The position numbers and the translations under genes were made by a program. A model generated the notes under the pieces. The model worked only from the letters and a program-made list of their open reading frames with translations, did no database searches and was not told the origin of the DNA. Below are positions 14,715 through 21,676 of a DNA stretch of 21,676 nt, piece after piece (the stretch's first letter is position 1; every line of letters starts with the position of its first letter). The DNA comes from Firmicutes bacterium UBA3914 (GTDB taxonomy: Bacteria > Bacillota > Limnochordia > Darwinibacteriales > Darwinibacteriaceae). The stretch covers positions 1 to 21,676 of the forward strand of contig DGEY01000001.1 of assembly GCA_002391385.1 (NCBI GenBank), given 5' to 3'.

Positions 14715-14732
14715 GGAACACCCTGCTTTTTT
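14698..14732 (+). terminator. intrinsic terminator containing the nucleotidase stop codon
   Basis: AGCAGGGTGT (14698-14707) and ACACCCTGCT (14718-14727) form a perfect 10-bp stem with a 10-nt loop, followed by TTTTTT. The stop codon TGA (14712-14714) lies in the loop, so the last sense codons form the 5' arm. It ends the GH65-nucleotidase transcript. On the minus strand a weaker T-run follows, so it may partly serve the convergent M42 gene. Confidence 0.92.
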
Positions 14733-14749
14733 GCGGAAGTTTCAGGCGC

Positions 14750-15799
14750 TTAGCACATGGGCGAGAACAGGTAGTGATAGACCAGCTTGGCCGTGTTGAT
14801 CAGCGCATCTACATGGGTGCGCTCAAAGGCGTGGGAGGCATCGATGCCGGGACCCACCAGGCCGTGCACCAAATCGTGCCCTGCCCGCAGGGCAGCACTG
14901 GCATCGGAGGCGTAAAAGGGGAAGATATCCAGCTTATACCCCAGCTGATGTTCCTGGGCCAGCTCCACTAGATGCTGCCGCAGCCTAAGGTCATAGGGGC
15001 CGGAGCTATCCATGGCGCAGATGGAGACCGAGTATTCATCGCCCTTCTGCCCATCGCCGATGACCCCCATATCCACCACCAGGTATTCCACAACCTCAGG
15101 GGGAATGCTGGAACTGCCGCCATGGCCGATCTCCTCGTAGTTAGAGAAGAGGACGTGGGTGGTGTAGGGCAGCTCCAGCTGGTTTTCCTGGATTTCCTGG
15201 AGCAGGTAGAGCAGGACCCCGGCTCCCGCCTTATCGTCCAGATGCCGGGATTTGATAAAGCCGTTGGGCAGGATCTCCGTCCTGGGGTCAAAGGCCACAA
15301 AATCGCCCACTTGGATACCTAAACGCTCCACATCTTCGGCGCTGGAAACCTTGGCATCGAGGCGGACCTCCATGTTCTCCTGGCTGCGCTCCGCCTTACC
15401 GGCATCCTTGTACACATGCACCGAGGTCTGGTGCATCAAGATGGTCCCGGAGTAGCTTTCCCCGCTGGCGGTGAAGATCTGGCAGTACTCCCCCTCCAGA
15501 TGCGCCCACTGGGAACCGCCGATCAGAGCCAGGCGGAGCCGTCCGCTGCTTTTGATCTCCTTGACCATGGCCCCCAGCGTATCCACATGGGCCGATAGCA
15601 TGCGCTGCTCAGCTTGGTTTTTCCCCGGCAGCGTGGCAATTAACCCGCCCTTGCGGTTCTGGGTACAGGCGATACCTACGCTTTCCAGCTTATCCCTGAT
15701 GTGCGCGATGATGCGGTCCGTGAACCCCGAGGGACTGGGGATGGACACCAGTTCATGAATCAACTGTAGAAGTTCGTTGCCATTAAAAGTAACAGGCAC
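14750..15799 (-). CDS. M42-family metallo-aminopeptidase
   Basis: This 349-aa cytoplasmic di-metal aminopeptidase, or FrvX/PepA-like hydrolase, trims peptides. Metal and catalytic residues are visible in family order: His71 and Asp73 (SAHVDTLG), Asp188 (SRHLDDKAG), Glu222-Glu223 (NYEEIGHGGS), Asp243 (VVDMGVIGDG) and His323 (DASHAFERTH). The start is GTG at 15799-15797, preceded by GAGGAGG about 7 nt away. Upstream in-frame sequence to 16039 has no family similarity and overlaps the divergent small gene. M42 enzymes usually form dodecameric shells. In an amino-acid fermenter it would supply free amino acids for the reductive pathway encoded nearby. Confidence 0.93.
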   Translation of the reverse strand: MPVTFNGNELLQLIHELVSIPSPSGFTDRIIAHIRDKLESVGIACTQNRKGGLIATLPGKNQAEQRMLSAHVDTLGAMVKEIKSSGRLRLALIGGSQWAHLEGEYCQIFTASGESYSGTILMHQTSVHVYKDAGKAERSQENMEVRLDAKVSSAEDVERLGIQVGDFVAFDPRTEILPNGFIKSRHLDDKAGAGVLLYLLQEIQENQLELPYTTHVLFSNYEEIGHGGSSSIPPEVVEYLVVDMGVIGDGQKGDEYSVSICAMDSSGPYDLRLRQHLVELAQEHQLGYKLDIFPFYASDASAALRAGHDLVHGLVGPGIDASHAFERTHVDALINTAKLVYHYLFSPMC

Positions 15800-15917
15800 G
15801 GCAATCCTCCTCTCCAAGGGCATTATTTGACGCCTGCCCGTCCATCCCTCTATTTGGCAGAGAAAATCCTGATAAGGACCTACCCTTTCCCGCACACTAA
15901 CGGCAAGGGGGGAGTCT

Positions 15918-16088
15918 ATGTCCGCCCAGAAACGAAAAGGTTTAAAGATCAGAGTTCGGCCCATTGAGGAGCACTCCACTGCGGCCTGGGCCAATATTGA
16001 CAGGGAGGAGGGGATAGCTAAGGTTCCCATTCCCAGCACAGATTTTGTGAAACTGGCCCGGGATTGGGTAAATCACAACCAAAAATGA
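15918..16088 (+). CDS. DUF3787-like small protein of spore formers
   Basis: This 56-aa protein reads MSAQKRKGLKIRVRPIEEHS, then TAAWANIDREEGIAKVPIPS, then TDFVKLARDWVNHNQK. The core PIEEHSTAAWANI followed by a proline-containing KVPIPS and a C-terminal helix ending in DWVNHNQK fits my recollection of DUF3787, a short clostridial family linked to spore surface proteins. The match is from memory and needs a profile search. It is highly charged, with no signal peptide or membrane segment. The start has AAGGGGGGAG upstream. It is a single-gene unit divergent from M42, ending in a strong terminator that begins at its stop codon. The function is not established. Confidence 0.8.
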   Translation: MSAQKRKGLKIRVRPIEEHSTAAWANIDREEGIAKVPIPSTDFVKLARDWVNHNQK

Positions 16089-16132
16089 GGGAGTGTCCTG
16101 GCCCGGCCAGGGCACTCCCTGTTTTGCTTTTT
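16088..16132. terminator. bidirectional terminator between DUF3787-like gene and PFOR
   Basis: AGGGAGTGTCCTGGC and GCCAGGGCACTCCCT form a 15-bp stem with one G-T pair and a CCG loop (16088-16120). It is followed on the plus strand by GTTTTGCTTTTT and on the minus strand by CATTTTTGG. It overlaps the last base of the small gene's stop codon and abuts the PFOR stop, so it serves both convergent genes. Confidence 0.92.
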
Positions 16133-19100
16133 AGGATGGGGCCTCCGCCAGGCGGCGGTAGGCCGCCAGACGTCCCAGGGCATCCTCCTGGGCAGCGCTA
16201 AAAAGCTTCTCCGCCTCCTCTGGGAAAGCTCTCCCCAGGGAAGAATAGCGGATCTCGCTCAAGAGGAAATCCCGGAAGGAGCCGGTTGGATCTTTGGAAT
16301 CCAGGCTGAAGGGGTTTTTCCCTTGGGCCTTCAGCAGCGGGTTGTACCTGTAGAGATGCCAGTAGCCCGCCTCCACCGCCCTTTTTTCCTGCATGATGCT
16401 GGTGCCCATCCCGGTGCGGATGCCGTGGTTGATGCAGGGTGAATAGGCAATGATCAGGGAAGGACCCGGGTAGCTTTCCGCCTCCAGGATGGTGCGGATG
16501 GTGTGGTTCATGTTGGCCCCCATGGCGATCTGGGCCACATAGACATAGCCGTAGGTCATGGCCATGAGCCCCAGATCCTTTTTCCCCACCCGCTTGCCCG
16601 AAGCGGCGAATTTGGCCACGGCGGCCTTGGGCGTGGCCTTGGAAGATTGACCGCCGGTGTTGGAGTATACTTCCGTATCCAGAACCAGGATGTTCACATC
16701 GTCGCCCAGGGCCAGCACATGGTCCAACCCGCCGAAACCGATATCATACGCCCAGCCATCTCCCCCGATGATCCACTGTGATTTTTTCGCCAGGTGCTCC
16801 CTTCTCTGCAGGATCTCCTCCACCAGGGGATCCACATCCACCTCCCGCTCCAAAAGGCGCAGAAGTTCCCGGCTGGCCTGGGCGGAAGCTATGGTATCCT
16901 CCCGATCCTGCAGCCACTTTTCCCCAGCCGCCTTCAGCTCCGGGCTCACCCGTTTGGTCAAAAGCTCCTCTACCAAAGACGCCACCTGTTGGCGCAGCTG
17001 CTTGGTGGCTAAACGCATCCCCAAGCCGAACTCTGCGTTGTCCTCGAAGAGGGAGTTGGCCCAGGCCGGTCCCTTCCCTTCCGGCGTCACCGTGTAGGGG
17101 AAGGAGGGCGCGCTGGCGGAGTAGATGGAGGAGCAGCCCGTGGCGTTGGCGATGATCATCTGCTCACCGAAAAGTTGGGTGAGCAGGCGCAGATAGGGCG
17201 TTTCGCCGCAGCCGGGGCAGGCCCCGTGGAACTCAAAGAGGGGCTGGCGAAACTGGCTGTTCTTCAAAGTCCGCCAGTCCACCAAAGGCGCCTTATTGCT
17301 AACCGTCTGCGCAAACAGCCAGTTTTCCCGCTGGACGGCAATCTCCTGGTCCGCGGGCTGCATGATCAGAGCCTTCCCGGGCGCGGGGCACACATCGGCG
17401 CAGTTGCCGCAGCCGGTGCAGTCCAAGGGGCTCAACTGAATCCGGTAGCCCAGTCCCTCCAGCCCCTTGCCCACCGCCGGTTTGGTATGGAAGCTCTTTG
17501 GTGCCCTGGCCAGCTCTTCCCCGTCCAAGAGATAGGGGCGGATCACCGCGTGGGGACAGACAAAGGAACACTGATTGCACTGGATGCACTTTTCCAGCTG
17601 CCACTGGGGGATAGTCACGGCGATACCCCGCTTTTCATAGGCTGTAGTGCCGTTGGGGAAGGTTCCATCGGCGAAGCGGGCCAAGGCGCTCACGGGCAGG
17701 TCATCCCCCTCCATACGCTGCATGGGCACCTGGATCTCTGCCACGAAGGGAGGCGCGCCCACAAGGTCTGCCCCTTCGTCCTCCTCCGGCAGCTCTGCCC
17801 ATTCAGGGGGAACCTTGATTTCCTTGAGTTCGGCTGCTCCCCGGTCGATGGCGGCTACGTTCATCTCCACAATCTCTTTACCTTTGCGCCCGTAGAGCGT
17901 CTCCACCGAGGATTTCAGATAGCTTAAGGCCTCCTCCACCGGGATCACCTGAGCCAGTTTAAAGAAGACCGCCTGCATCACCATGTTGATGCGGTTGCCC
18001 AGCCCCAGTTCCCCGGCGATCTTGATGGCATCGATGGTGTAAAAGCGCACCTTTTTCCGGGCCAGGGTCCTTTTGGTGGCCGCGGGGAGGTTCTCCTCCA
18101 GCTCCCTGCCTTCCCAGGGGCAGTTGAGCACGAAGATACCGCCTGGTTTGATCCCCTTGAGCAGGTCGTAATTGTGCACAAAGGCTTTGTTGTGGCAGGC
18201 GATGTAGTCCGGATGGTCCACCAGGTAGGGCGCCTTAAGGGGCTCTTTTCCGAAGCGCAGGTGGGAAACGGTGGTGCCCCCAGACTTTTTGCTGTCGTAG
18301 TAAAAGTAGGCCTGCACATGGAGGTCGGTGTGGTCGCCGATGATCCGGATGGCTTCCTGGTTGGCCCCCACGGTACCATCGGAGCCCAAGCCCCAGAATT
18401 TGCAGGCGATGGTGCCCTCCGGGGTGATGTCCAAAGGCTCCCCCACCGGCAGGGAAGTGAAGCTGAGGTCGTCGTTGATCCCGATGGTGAAGCGATCCTT
18501 GGGCTGATCCTGCTGGAGGTTGTGGAACACGGCGGCGATCTGCGCAGGCGTGGTGTCCTTGGAGCCCAAACCGTACCTGCCCCCCACCACCGTAGGCCGG
18601 CTCTCCAGCGCCTGGCAAGCCTTGACCACATCCAAATACAGGGGCTCCCCGGGGGCACCGGGCTCTTTCGTCCTGTCCAAAACGGCGATCTTGCGGACCG
18701 TTGGCGGCAGAGCCTCCAGGAAATGGCTCTCGGAAAAGGGTCTGTACAGACGCACCTTCACCACACCCACCCGGCGGCCCTGCTTGCGCAGGTGGTCCAC
18801 GGTGCTCTCTAGGGTATCGCAGACCGAACCCATGGCCACCACAACCTCCTCCGCCTGGGGATGGCCGTAGTAGTCAAAGAGCCCGTAGCGCCGGCGGGTG
18901 AGGGTGTGGAAGCGATCCATGTATTCCTGGACAATACCGGGGACCGCTGCGTAGAAGGGGTTGGCCGCCTCCCTGCCCTGGAAGTAGATGTCGGGGTTCT
19001 GGGCGCTGCCCCGGGTGACGGGACGCTCAGGATTCAGGCCCCGCCTGCGAAATCTCTCCAGGGCCTCTAGATCTAGAAGCTGGGCCATTAAGTCGTATTC

Positions 19101-19655
19101 CACCGTTTCGATTTTTTGGTATTCATGGGAAGTACGGAATCCATCGAAAAAGTGGAGAAAGGGCACACTAGCCTTAAGGGCAGCTAGGTGGGCGATGCAG
19201 GCCAGGTCCATCACTTCCTGCACATTGGAGCTGGCCAACATGGCCACCCCCGTCTGGCGGCAGGCCATGACATCCTGGTGATCCCCGAAGATGGAGAGGG
19301 CGTGGGCGGCAATGGCCCTGGCGCTCACATGGATCACGCCGGGCAGCAGTTCACCCGCGATCTTGTACAAGTTGGGAATCATGAGCAAAAGCCCCTGGGA
19401 GGCGGTGAAGGTGGTGGTCAGGGCCCCGGCGGCCAGGGAGCCGTGGAGGGCCCCAGCCGCGCCGATTTCCGACTGCATCTCCACCACTTCCACCACCTGG
19501 TCGAAGAGGTTTTTGCGGCCGTGGGCGCTCCACAGATCCACCAGCTCCGCCATGGGCGAGGATGGGGTGATGGGATAGATGGCGCAAACTTCGGTAAAGG
19601 CGTAGGCCACATGGGCGGCGGCTTCATTGCCGTCCATGGTGTGGTATTTTTTCAT
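16131..19655 (-). CDS. nifJ: pyruvate:ferredoxin (flavodoxin) oxidoreductase, single chain
   Basis: This 1174-aa homodimer-type PFOR oxidises pyruvate and CoA to acetyl-CoA, CO2 and reduced ferredoxin, or runs in reverse. Domains are in the usual order: the pyruvate-binding N-terminus with YPITPSSPMAE (residues 27-37), the gamma-type domain near 410-600, a 2x[4Fe-4S] ferredoxin domain with Cys690/693/696/700 and Cys746/749/752/756, and the thiamine-diphosphate domain with Cys813-x-x-Cys816 (ACPGCGETPY), GDGWAYDIGFGGLDH and a VYSNTGGQSSKATP loop. The length is standard. The start at 19655 is preferred to an upstream frame because GGAGG lies about 8 nt before it and the N-terminus MKKYHTMDGNEAAAHVAYAF is typical of the family. 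It is divergent from the glycine reductase series, and the ferredoxin at 740-922 is a plausible partner. Confidence 0.97.
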   Translation of the reverse strand: MKKYHTMDGNEAAAHVAYAFTEVCAIYPITPSSPMAELVDLWSAHGRKNLFDQVVEVVEMQSEIGAAGALHGSLAAGALTTTFTASQGLLLMIPNLYKIAGELLPGVIHVSARAIAAHALSIFGDHQDVMACRQTGVAMLASSNVQEVMDLACIAHLAALKASVPFLHFFDGFRTSHEYQKIETVEYDLMAQLLDLEALERFRRRGLNPERPVTRGSAQNPDIYFQGREAANPFYAAVPGIVQEYMDRFHTLTRRRYGLFDYYGHPQAEEVVVAMGSVCDTLESTVDHLRKQGRRVGVVKVRLYRPFSESHFLEALPPTVRKIAVLDRTKEPGAPGEPLYLDVVKACQALESRPTVVGGRYGLGSKDTTPAQIAAVFHNLQQDQPKDRFTIGINDDLSFTSLPVGEPLDITPEGTIACKFWGLGSDGTVGANQEAIRIIGDHTDLHVQAYFYYDSKKSGGTTVSHLRFGKEPLKAPYLVDHPDYIACHNKAFVHNYDLLKGIKPGGIFVLNCPWEGRELEENLPAATKRTLARKKVRFYTIDAIKIAGELGLGNRINMVMQAVFFKLAQVIPVEEALSYLKSSVETLYGRKGKEIVEMNVAAIDRGAAELKEIKVPPEWAELPEEDEGADLVGAPPFVAEIQVPMQRMEGDDLPVSALARFADGTFPNGTTAYEKRGIAVTIPQWQLEKCIQCNQCSFVCPHAVIRPYLLDGEELARAPKSFHTKPAVGKGLEGLGYRIQLSPLDCTGCGNCADVCPAPGKALIMQPADQEIAVQRENWLFAQTVSNKAPLVDWRTLKNSQFRQPLFEFHGACPGCGETPYLRLLTQLFGEQMIIANATGCSSIYSASAPSFPYTVTPEGKGPAWANSLFEDNAEFGLGMRLATKQLRQQVASLVEELLTKRVSPELKAAGEKWLQDREDTIASAQASRELLRLLEREVDVDPLVEEILQRREHLAKKSQWIIGGDGWAYDIGFGGLDHVLALGDDVNILVLDTEVYSNTGGQSSKATPKAAVAKFAASGKRVGKKDLGLMAMTYGYVYVAQIAMGANMNHTIRTILEAESYPGPSLIIAYSPCINHGIRTGMGTSIMQEKRAVEAGYWHLYRYNPLLKAQGKNPFSLDSKDPTGSFRDFLLSEIRYSSLGRAFPEEAEKLFSAAQEDALGRLAAYRRLAEAPS

Positions 19656-19756
19656 GCTCGAACCTCCACTTTCATTTTTCCTAGCTAGTATTTGACAGTT
19701 GTGTGTTCTCATACCACCGGGGGAAGGGGCCGCTTTCTTGCGAATTTCGGAAAGAG

Positions 19757-19856
19757 GGGGCGAAAACTTGCGCCTTTTGCCCCGGGATGTTCAGCCCTAA
19801 ATCGATATTCATCACCCCGGAAAAGCTCGGGAAAATAGGCACAAAAGGCTTTTCCG
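19757..19856. repeat. two inverted repeats in the PFOR/grd intergenic region
   Basis: The 276-bp gap between PFOR and trxA (19656-19931) holds two possible hairpins. GGGGCGAAAA (19757-19766) pairs with TTTTGCCCC (19775-19783) with one bulged G. CGGAAAAGC (19818-19826) pairs perfectly with GCTTTTCCG (19848-19856) around a 21-nt loop. Neither is followed by a T-tract, and no known riboswitch core (for example the glycine riboswitch) was recognised. A TTGACA at 19692-19697 has no convincing -10 at the right distance. Otherwise nothing coding is supported here. Confidence 0.5.
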
Positions 19857-19878
19857 CAAGCAGGATTCCCCTCGGCGA

Positions 19879-19896
19879 TTGTGTAATATGTTACGT
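19879..19896 (+). promoter_or_regulatory. Rex-like operator candidate upstream of trxA-grdE
   Basis: TTGTGTAATATGTTACGT matches the redox-repressor Rex consensus TTGTGAAATATTTCACAA at 13 of 18 positions, better in the left half. It lies 35 bp before the trxA start codon. Rex senses the NADH/NAD+ ratio and controls fermentative genes in Firmicutes, so the placement makes sense, but the right half is weak and no -35/-10 pair could be assigned beside it. Confidence 0.35.
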
Positions 19897-19931
19897 GCGA
19901 ACTTAAGAACTAAGGCAAAGGAGGTTGAAAA

Positions 19932-20249
19932 GTGATCGCCTTAGATAAAGAAACTTGGGAAGAACATGTTCCCAATTCCACCGGCTGGGTCGTGGTGGAT
20001 TTTTGGGGTCCCCGCTGCAAGCCCTGCCTGGCACTTATGCCCCACATAGAGCGCCTTGCAGAGAAGTACGGAGACAAGATGAAGTTCTATTCCTTGGATA
20101 CTTCCAAGGCCATGCGCTTGGCCATTTCTCAAGGTGTGATGTCGCTGCCAGTCATCGCCTTTTATTATGATGGCGAGAAAAAGGCGGAACTGAGCGGCGA
20201 GTTCACAGCTGAGGATGTGGAAAAGAAGATCTTGGAGTTGCTCGGCTAA
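19932..20249 (+). CDS. trxA: thioredoxin linked to glycine reductase, CKPC active site
   Basis: This 105-aa thioredoxin-fold protein has the active site FWGPRCKPCLALMPHIE, with Cys29 and Cys32. The usual WCGPC is changed to RCKPC, while the second proline, the cis-proline (SLPVIAFYYDG, Pro73) and overall length are normal. Glycine reductase operons often encode a dedicated thioredoxin that supplies electrons to regenerate the selenoprotein. Variant CxPC motifs are known there. The start is GTG at 19932, supported by AAAGGAGGT 6 nt upstream. grdE begins 23 bp downstream. No thioredoxin reductase gene is seen on the PFOR side, so the reductase must lie elsewhere or further downstream. Confidence 0.94.
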   Translation: MIALDKETWEEHVPNSTGWVVVDFWGPRCKPCLALMPHIERLAEKYGDKMKFYSLDTSKAMRLAISQGVMSLPVIAFYYDGEKKAELSGEFTAEDVEKKILELLG

Positions 20250-20272
20250 AGCTTGCCAAAGGAGGTGAGTGT

Positions 20273-21559
20273 GTGCAGTTTACCTTAGGTACTATCTTCA
20301 TCGAGGATCTGCAGTTCGGTCCCCGCACAGAGGTGAAGGACAAAACCCTCTACGTCAACAAGGAAGAACTCACCCAGCTGCTGCTCCAGGACGAGCACCT
20401 GCAGTCGGTGAGCATCGAGATCGCCCACCCCGGCGAGTCCGTGCGGATCATGCCGGTGAAAGACGTCATCGAGCCCAGGGTCAAGCCGGACCAGGAGGGG
20501 GGCATCTTCCCCGGATTGGTGAGCAAGATGTTTCCAGCAGGTGTAGGCCGCACCCATGTGCTCAAGGGCGTGAGCGTGGTCACCACAGGCCGGATCGTGG
20601 GCTACCAAGAGGGCATCATCGATATGCAGGGACCAGGCGCCGAGCTGACCCCCTTTTCCCAGCTGCATAACCTGGTTATTGTGGCGGAGCCGGTTGCCGG
20701 GGTCACTCCCCACCAGCATGAAGCGGCGCTGCGGAAAATGGGCCTGCGGGCCGCCAACTACCTCGGGGAAGCGGCGCGCGCCTTGACGCCAGATGAGACC
20801 GCCACCTACGAGCTTTTGCCCCTGCACGAATACCACAGGCGCTATCCAGATCTGCCCAAGGTCGCCTACGTCTACATGCTGCAGAGCCAGGGCCTGCTCC
20901 ACGACACCTATTACTACGGCGTCGACGTGAAAAACATGGTGCCCACCTTCATGCAGCCAACGGAAGTGATGGACGGGGCCATTGTCAGCGGCAACTGTGT
21001 TTCCGCCTGTGACAAGAACACAACCTACCACCACTTGAACAACCCGGTCATTCACGACCTGCTGAAGCGCCACGGCACAGACCTCTGCTTTGTGGGCTGC
21101 GTAATTACCAACGAGAACGTGACCCTGCTTGACAAGCAAAGGTCCAGCGATCTTGCGGCCAAGCTCGTGGAATACCTGGGTGTAGATGGGGTCATCATCA
21201 GCGAAGAAGGTTTCGGCAACCCCGACACAGACTTGATCATGAACTGCACGAAGATCGAGCAGAAAGGGATCAAAACTGTCCTGATCACCGATGAATATGC
21301 GGGTCAGGACGGCACATCCCAGTCCTTGGCGGATGGCAGCCCGCTGGCGGATGCCATTGTCAGCGGCGGCAACGCCAATGCCCTGGTAACTCTGCCCCCC
21401 ATGGACAGGGTGATCGGCAGCATCGATCCTGTGGAAGTGATTGCCGGCGGCTTCAAAGGAAACCGCAATCCCGACGGTTCCATCACCGTGGAACTGCAGG
21501 CCATCATCGGGGCCACCAACGAGCTTGGTTTCAACAGGTTGACGGCTCGCGAATACTAA
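20273..21559 (+). CDS. grdE: glycine reductase complex component B, subunits alpha and beta (GrdE proprotein)
   Basis: This 428-aa proprotein of the substrate-binding component B makes a Schiff base with glycine through a pyruvoyl group. The pyruvoyl arises by self-cleavage at an Asn-Cys bond, visible as IVSGNCVSACDKNTT with Cys242, giving two subunits of about 241 and 187 residues. Other conserved stretches are PRTEVKDKTLYVNKEEL near the N-terminus and TYHHLNNPVIHDLL and VISEEGFGNPDTDLIMNC in the second half. The start is GTG at 20273, 7 nt after AAAGGAGGTGA. Sarcosine and betaine paralogues (GrdG, GrdI) are similar, but the neighbouring grdA and thioredoxin favour the glycine version. It is co-transcribed with trxA upstream and grdA 24 bp downstream. 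Confidence 0.93.
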   Translation: MQFTLGTIFIEDLQFGPRTEVKDKTLYVNKEELTQLLLQDEHLQSVSIEIAHPGESVRIMPVKDVIEPRVKPDQEGGIFPGLVSKMFPAGVGRTHVLKGVSVVTTGRIVGYQEGIIDMQGPGAELTPFSQLHNLVIVAEPVAGVTPHQHEAALRKMGLRAANYLGEAARALTPDETATYELLPLHEYHRRYPDLPKVAYVYMLQSQGLLHDTYYYGVDVKNMVPTFMQPTEVMDGAIVSGNCVSACDKNTTYHHLNNPVIHDLLKRHGTDLCFVGCVITNENVTLLDKQRSSDLAAKLVEYLGVDGVIISEEGFGNPDTDLIMNCTKIEQKGIKTVLITDEYAGQDGTSQSLADGSPLADAIVSGGNANALVTLPPMDRVIGSIDPVEVIAGGFKGNRNPDGSITVELQAIIGATNELGFNRLTAREY

Positions 21560-21583
21560 AACATCAGAAGGAGGAATCGGTCC

Positions 21584-21676
21584 ATGGTCGATCTCAAAGG
21601 CAAATACGTGGCCATTATCGGTGACCGCGATGGCATCCCCGGGCCAGCCATTGAGGAATGCCTCAAGGATACCGGC
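21584..21676 (+). CDS. grdA: glycine/sarcosine/betaine reductase selenoprotein A, N-terminal fragment
   Basis: Only the first 31 residues are in the window. They contain KYVAIIGDRDGIPGPAIEEC, the highly conserved N-terminus of selenoprotein PA, which carries the carboxymethyl-selenoether intermediate in glycine reduction. The start follows AAGGAGGAA. The selenocysteine codon (in-frame UGA, usually near residue 44) lies beyond the window end, so recoding and the SECIS element cannot be checked here. It follows grdE in the same transcript. Confidence 0.92.
   Translation, partial: MVDLKGKYVAIIGDRDGIPGPAIEECLKDTG

Noticed and set aside
15870..15899. TGATAA / CACACTA as a sigma-G promoter for the DUF3787-like gene
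   Set aside because: The -10 is close (6 of 7) but the -35 is only 4 of 6, and the implied leader would be about 12 nt, leaving the ribosome site almost at +1.
19692..19697. TTGACA as a -35 for the grd operon
   Set aside because: No acceptable -10 occurs 15-19 bp downstream (the sequence there is CACCGG), and it is over 230 bp from trxA.
19703..19906. 67-aa plus-strand open frame in the PFOR/trxA gap
   Set aside because: It begins with GTG without a ribosome site, overlaps both inverted repeats and the Rex-like sequence, and resembles no known protein. The gap is better read as regulatory.

Overview
The window looks like chromosomal DNA of a spore-forming, strictly anaerobic, amino-acid-fermenting Firmicute (Clostridia, Limnochordia or a related class). 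Its GC content is fairly high, probably a little under 60% by eye. The evidence is two alpha/beta-type small acid-soluble spore proteins, a DUF3787-like small protein of spore formers, a single-chain pyruvate:ferredoxin oxidoreductase, a clostridial-type ferredoxin and rubredoxin, a flavodiiron protein, and the start of a glycine reductase operon. A Skp/OmpH-like exported protein is present, which fits the deep-branching or possibly diderm Firmicutes. The species cannot be named from this sequence. Bases 1-19 are an exact Tn5/Nextera mosaic-end adapter, so the left edge is a contig end carrying library sequence and not genome.

Left part (37-2214, minus strand): two tandem SASP genes lie to the left of a terminator. 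To its right is a four-gene minus-strand series: Rrf2-type Fe-S regulator, Skp-like protein, rubredoxin, ferredoxin. It is probably one operon, driven by a consensus sigma-A promoter (2186-2214) and ending at the terminator at 689-720. The 52-aa rubredoxin starts with GTG. A Ppx/GppA phosphatase (2305-3810, plus) diverges from this series and converges on the flavodiiron protein fprA through a shared bidirectional terminator. fprA has a good sigma-A promoter with a 19-bp perfect Fur/PerR-like palindrome at its predicted transcription start. Next to it is a free methionine-(R)-sulfoxide reductase. Together with rubredoxin, the usual electron donor to flavodiiron proteins, this makes the left 5.6 kb rich in oxygen and oxidative-stress functions.

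Middle part (5669-14732): this is an alpha-glucan module. A tightly coupled minus-strand operon encodes a GT4 glycogen-synthase-like glycosyltransferase, a nucleotidyltransferase fused to a degenerate phosphohexomutase-like domain, and a short-type alpha-glucan phosphorylase. It diverges from a GH65 disaccharide phosphorylase, which is followed by an exported 5'-nucleotidase-family metallophosphoesterase.

Right part (14750-21676): an M42 aminopeptidase (minus) and the DUF3787-like gene (plus) are followed by PFOR (minus). PFOR diverges from a plus-strand trxA-grdE-grdA series across a 276-bp region containing inverted repeats and a Rex-like sequence. grdA runs off the window. Peptide degradation by M42, glycine reduction to acetyl phosphate (thioredoxin as donor), and pyruvate/acetyl-CoA interconversion by PFOR make a coherent amino-acid fermentation theme.

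No tRNA, rRNA, CRISPR array, insertion sequence or prophage gene was seen. The window reads as ordinary core-metabolic DNA with several unusual regulatory and domain-level details. No defence system or clearly new multi-gene system was recognised.
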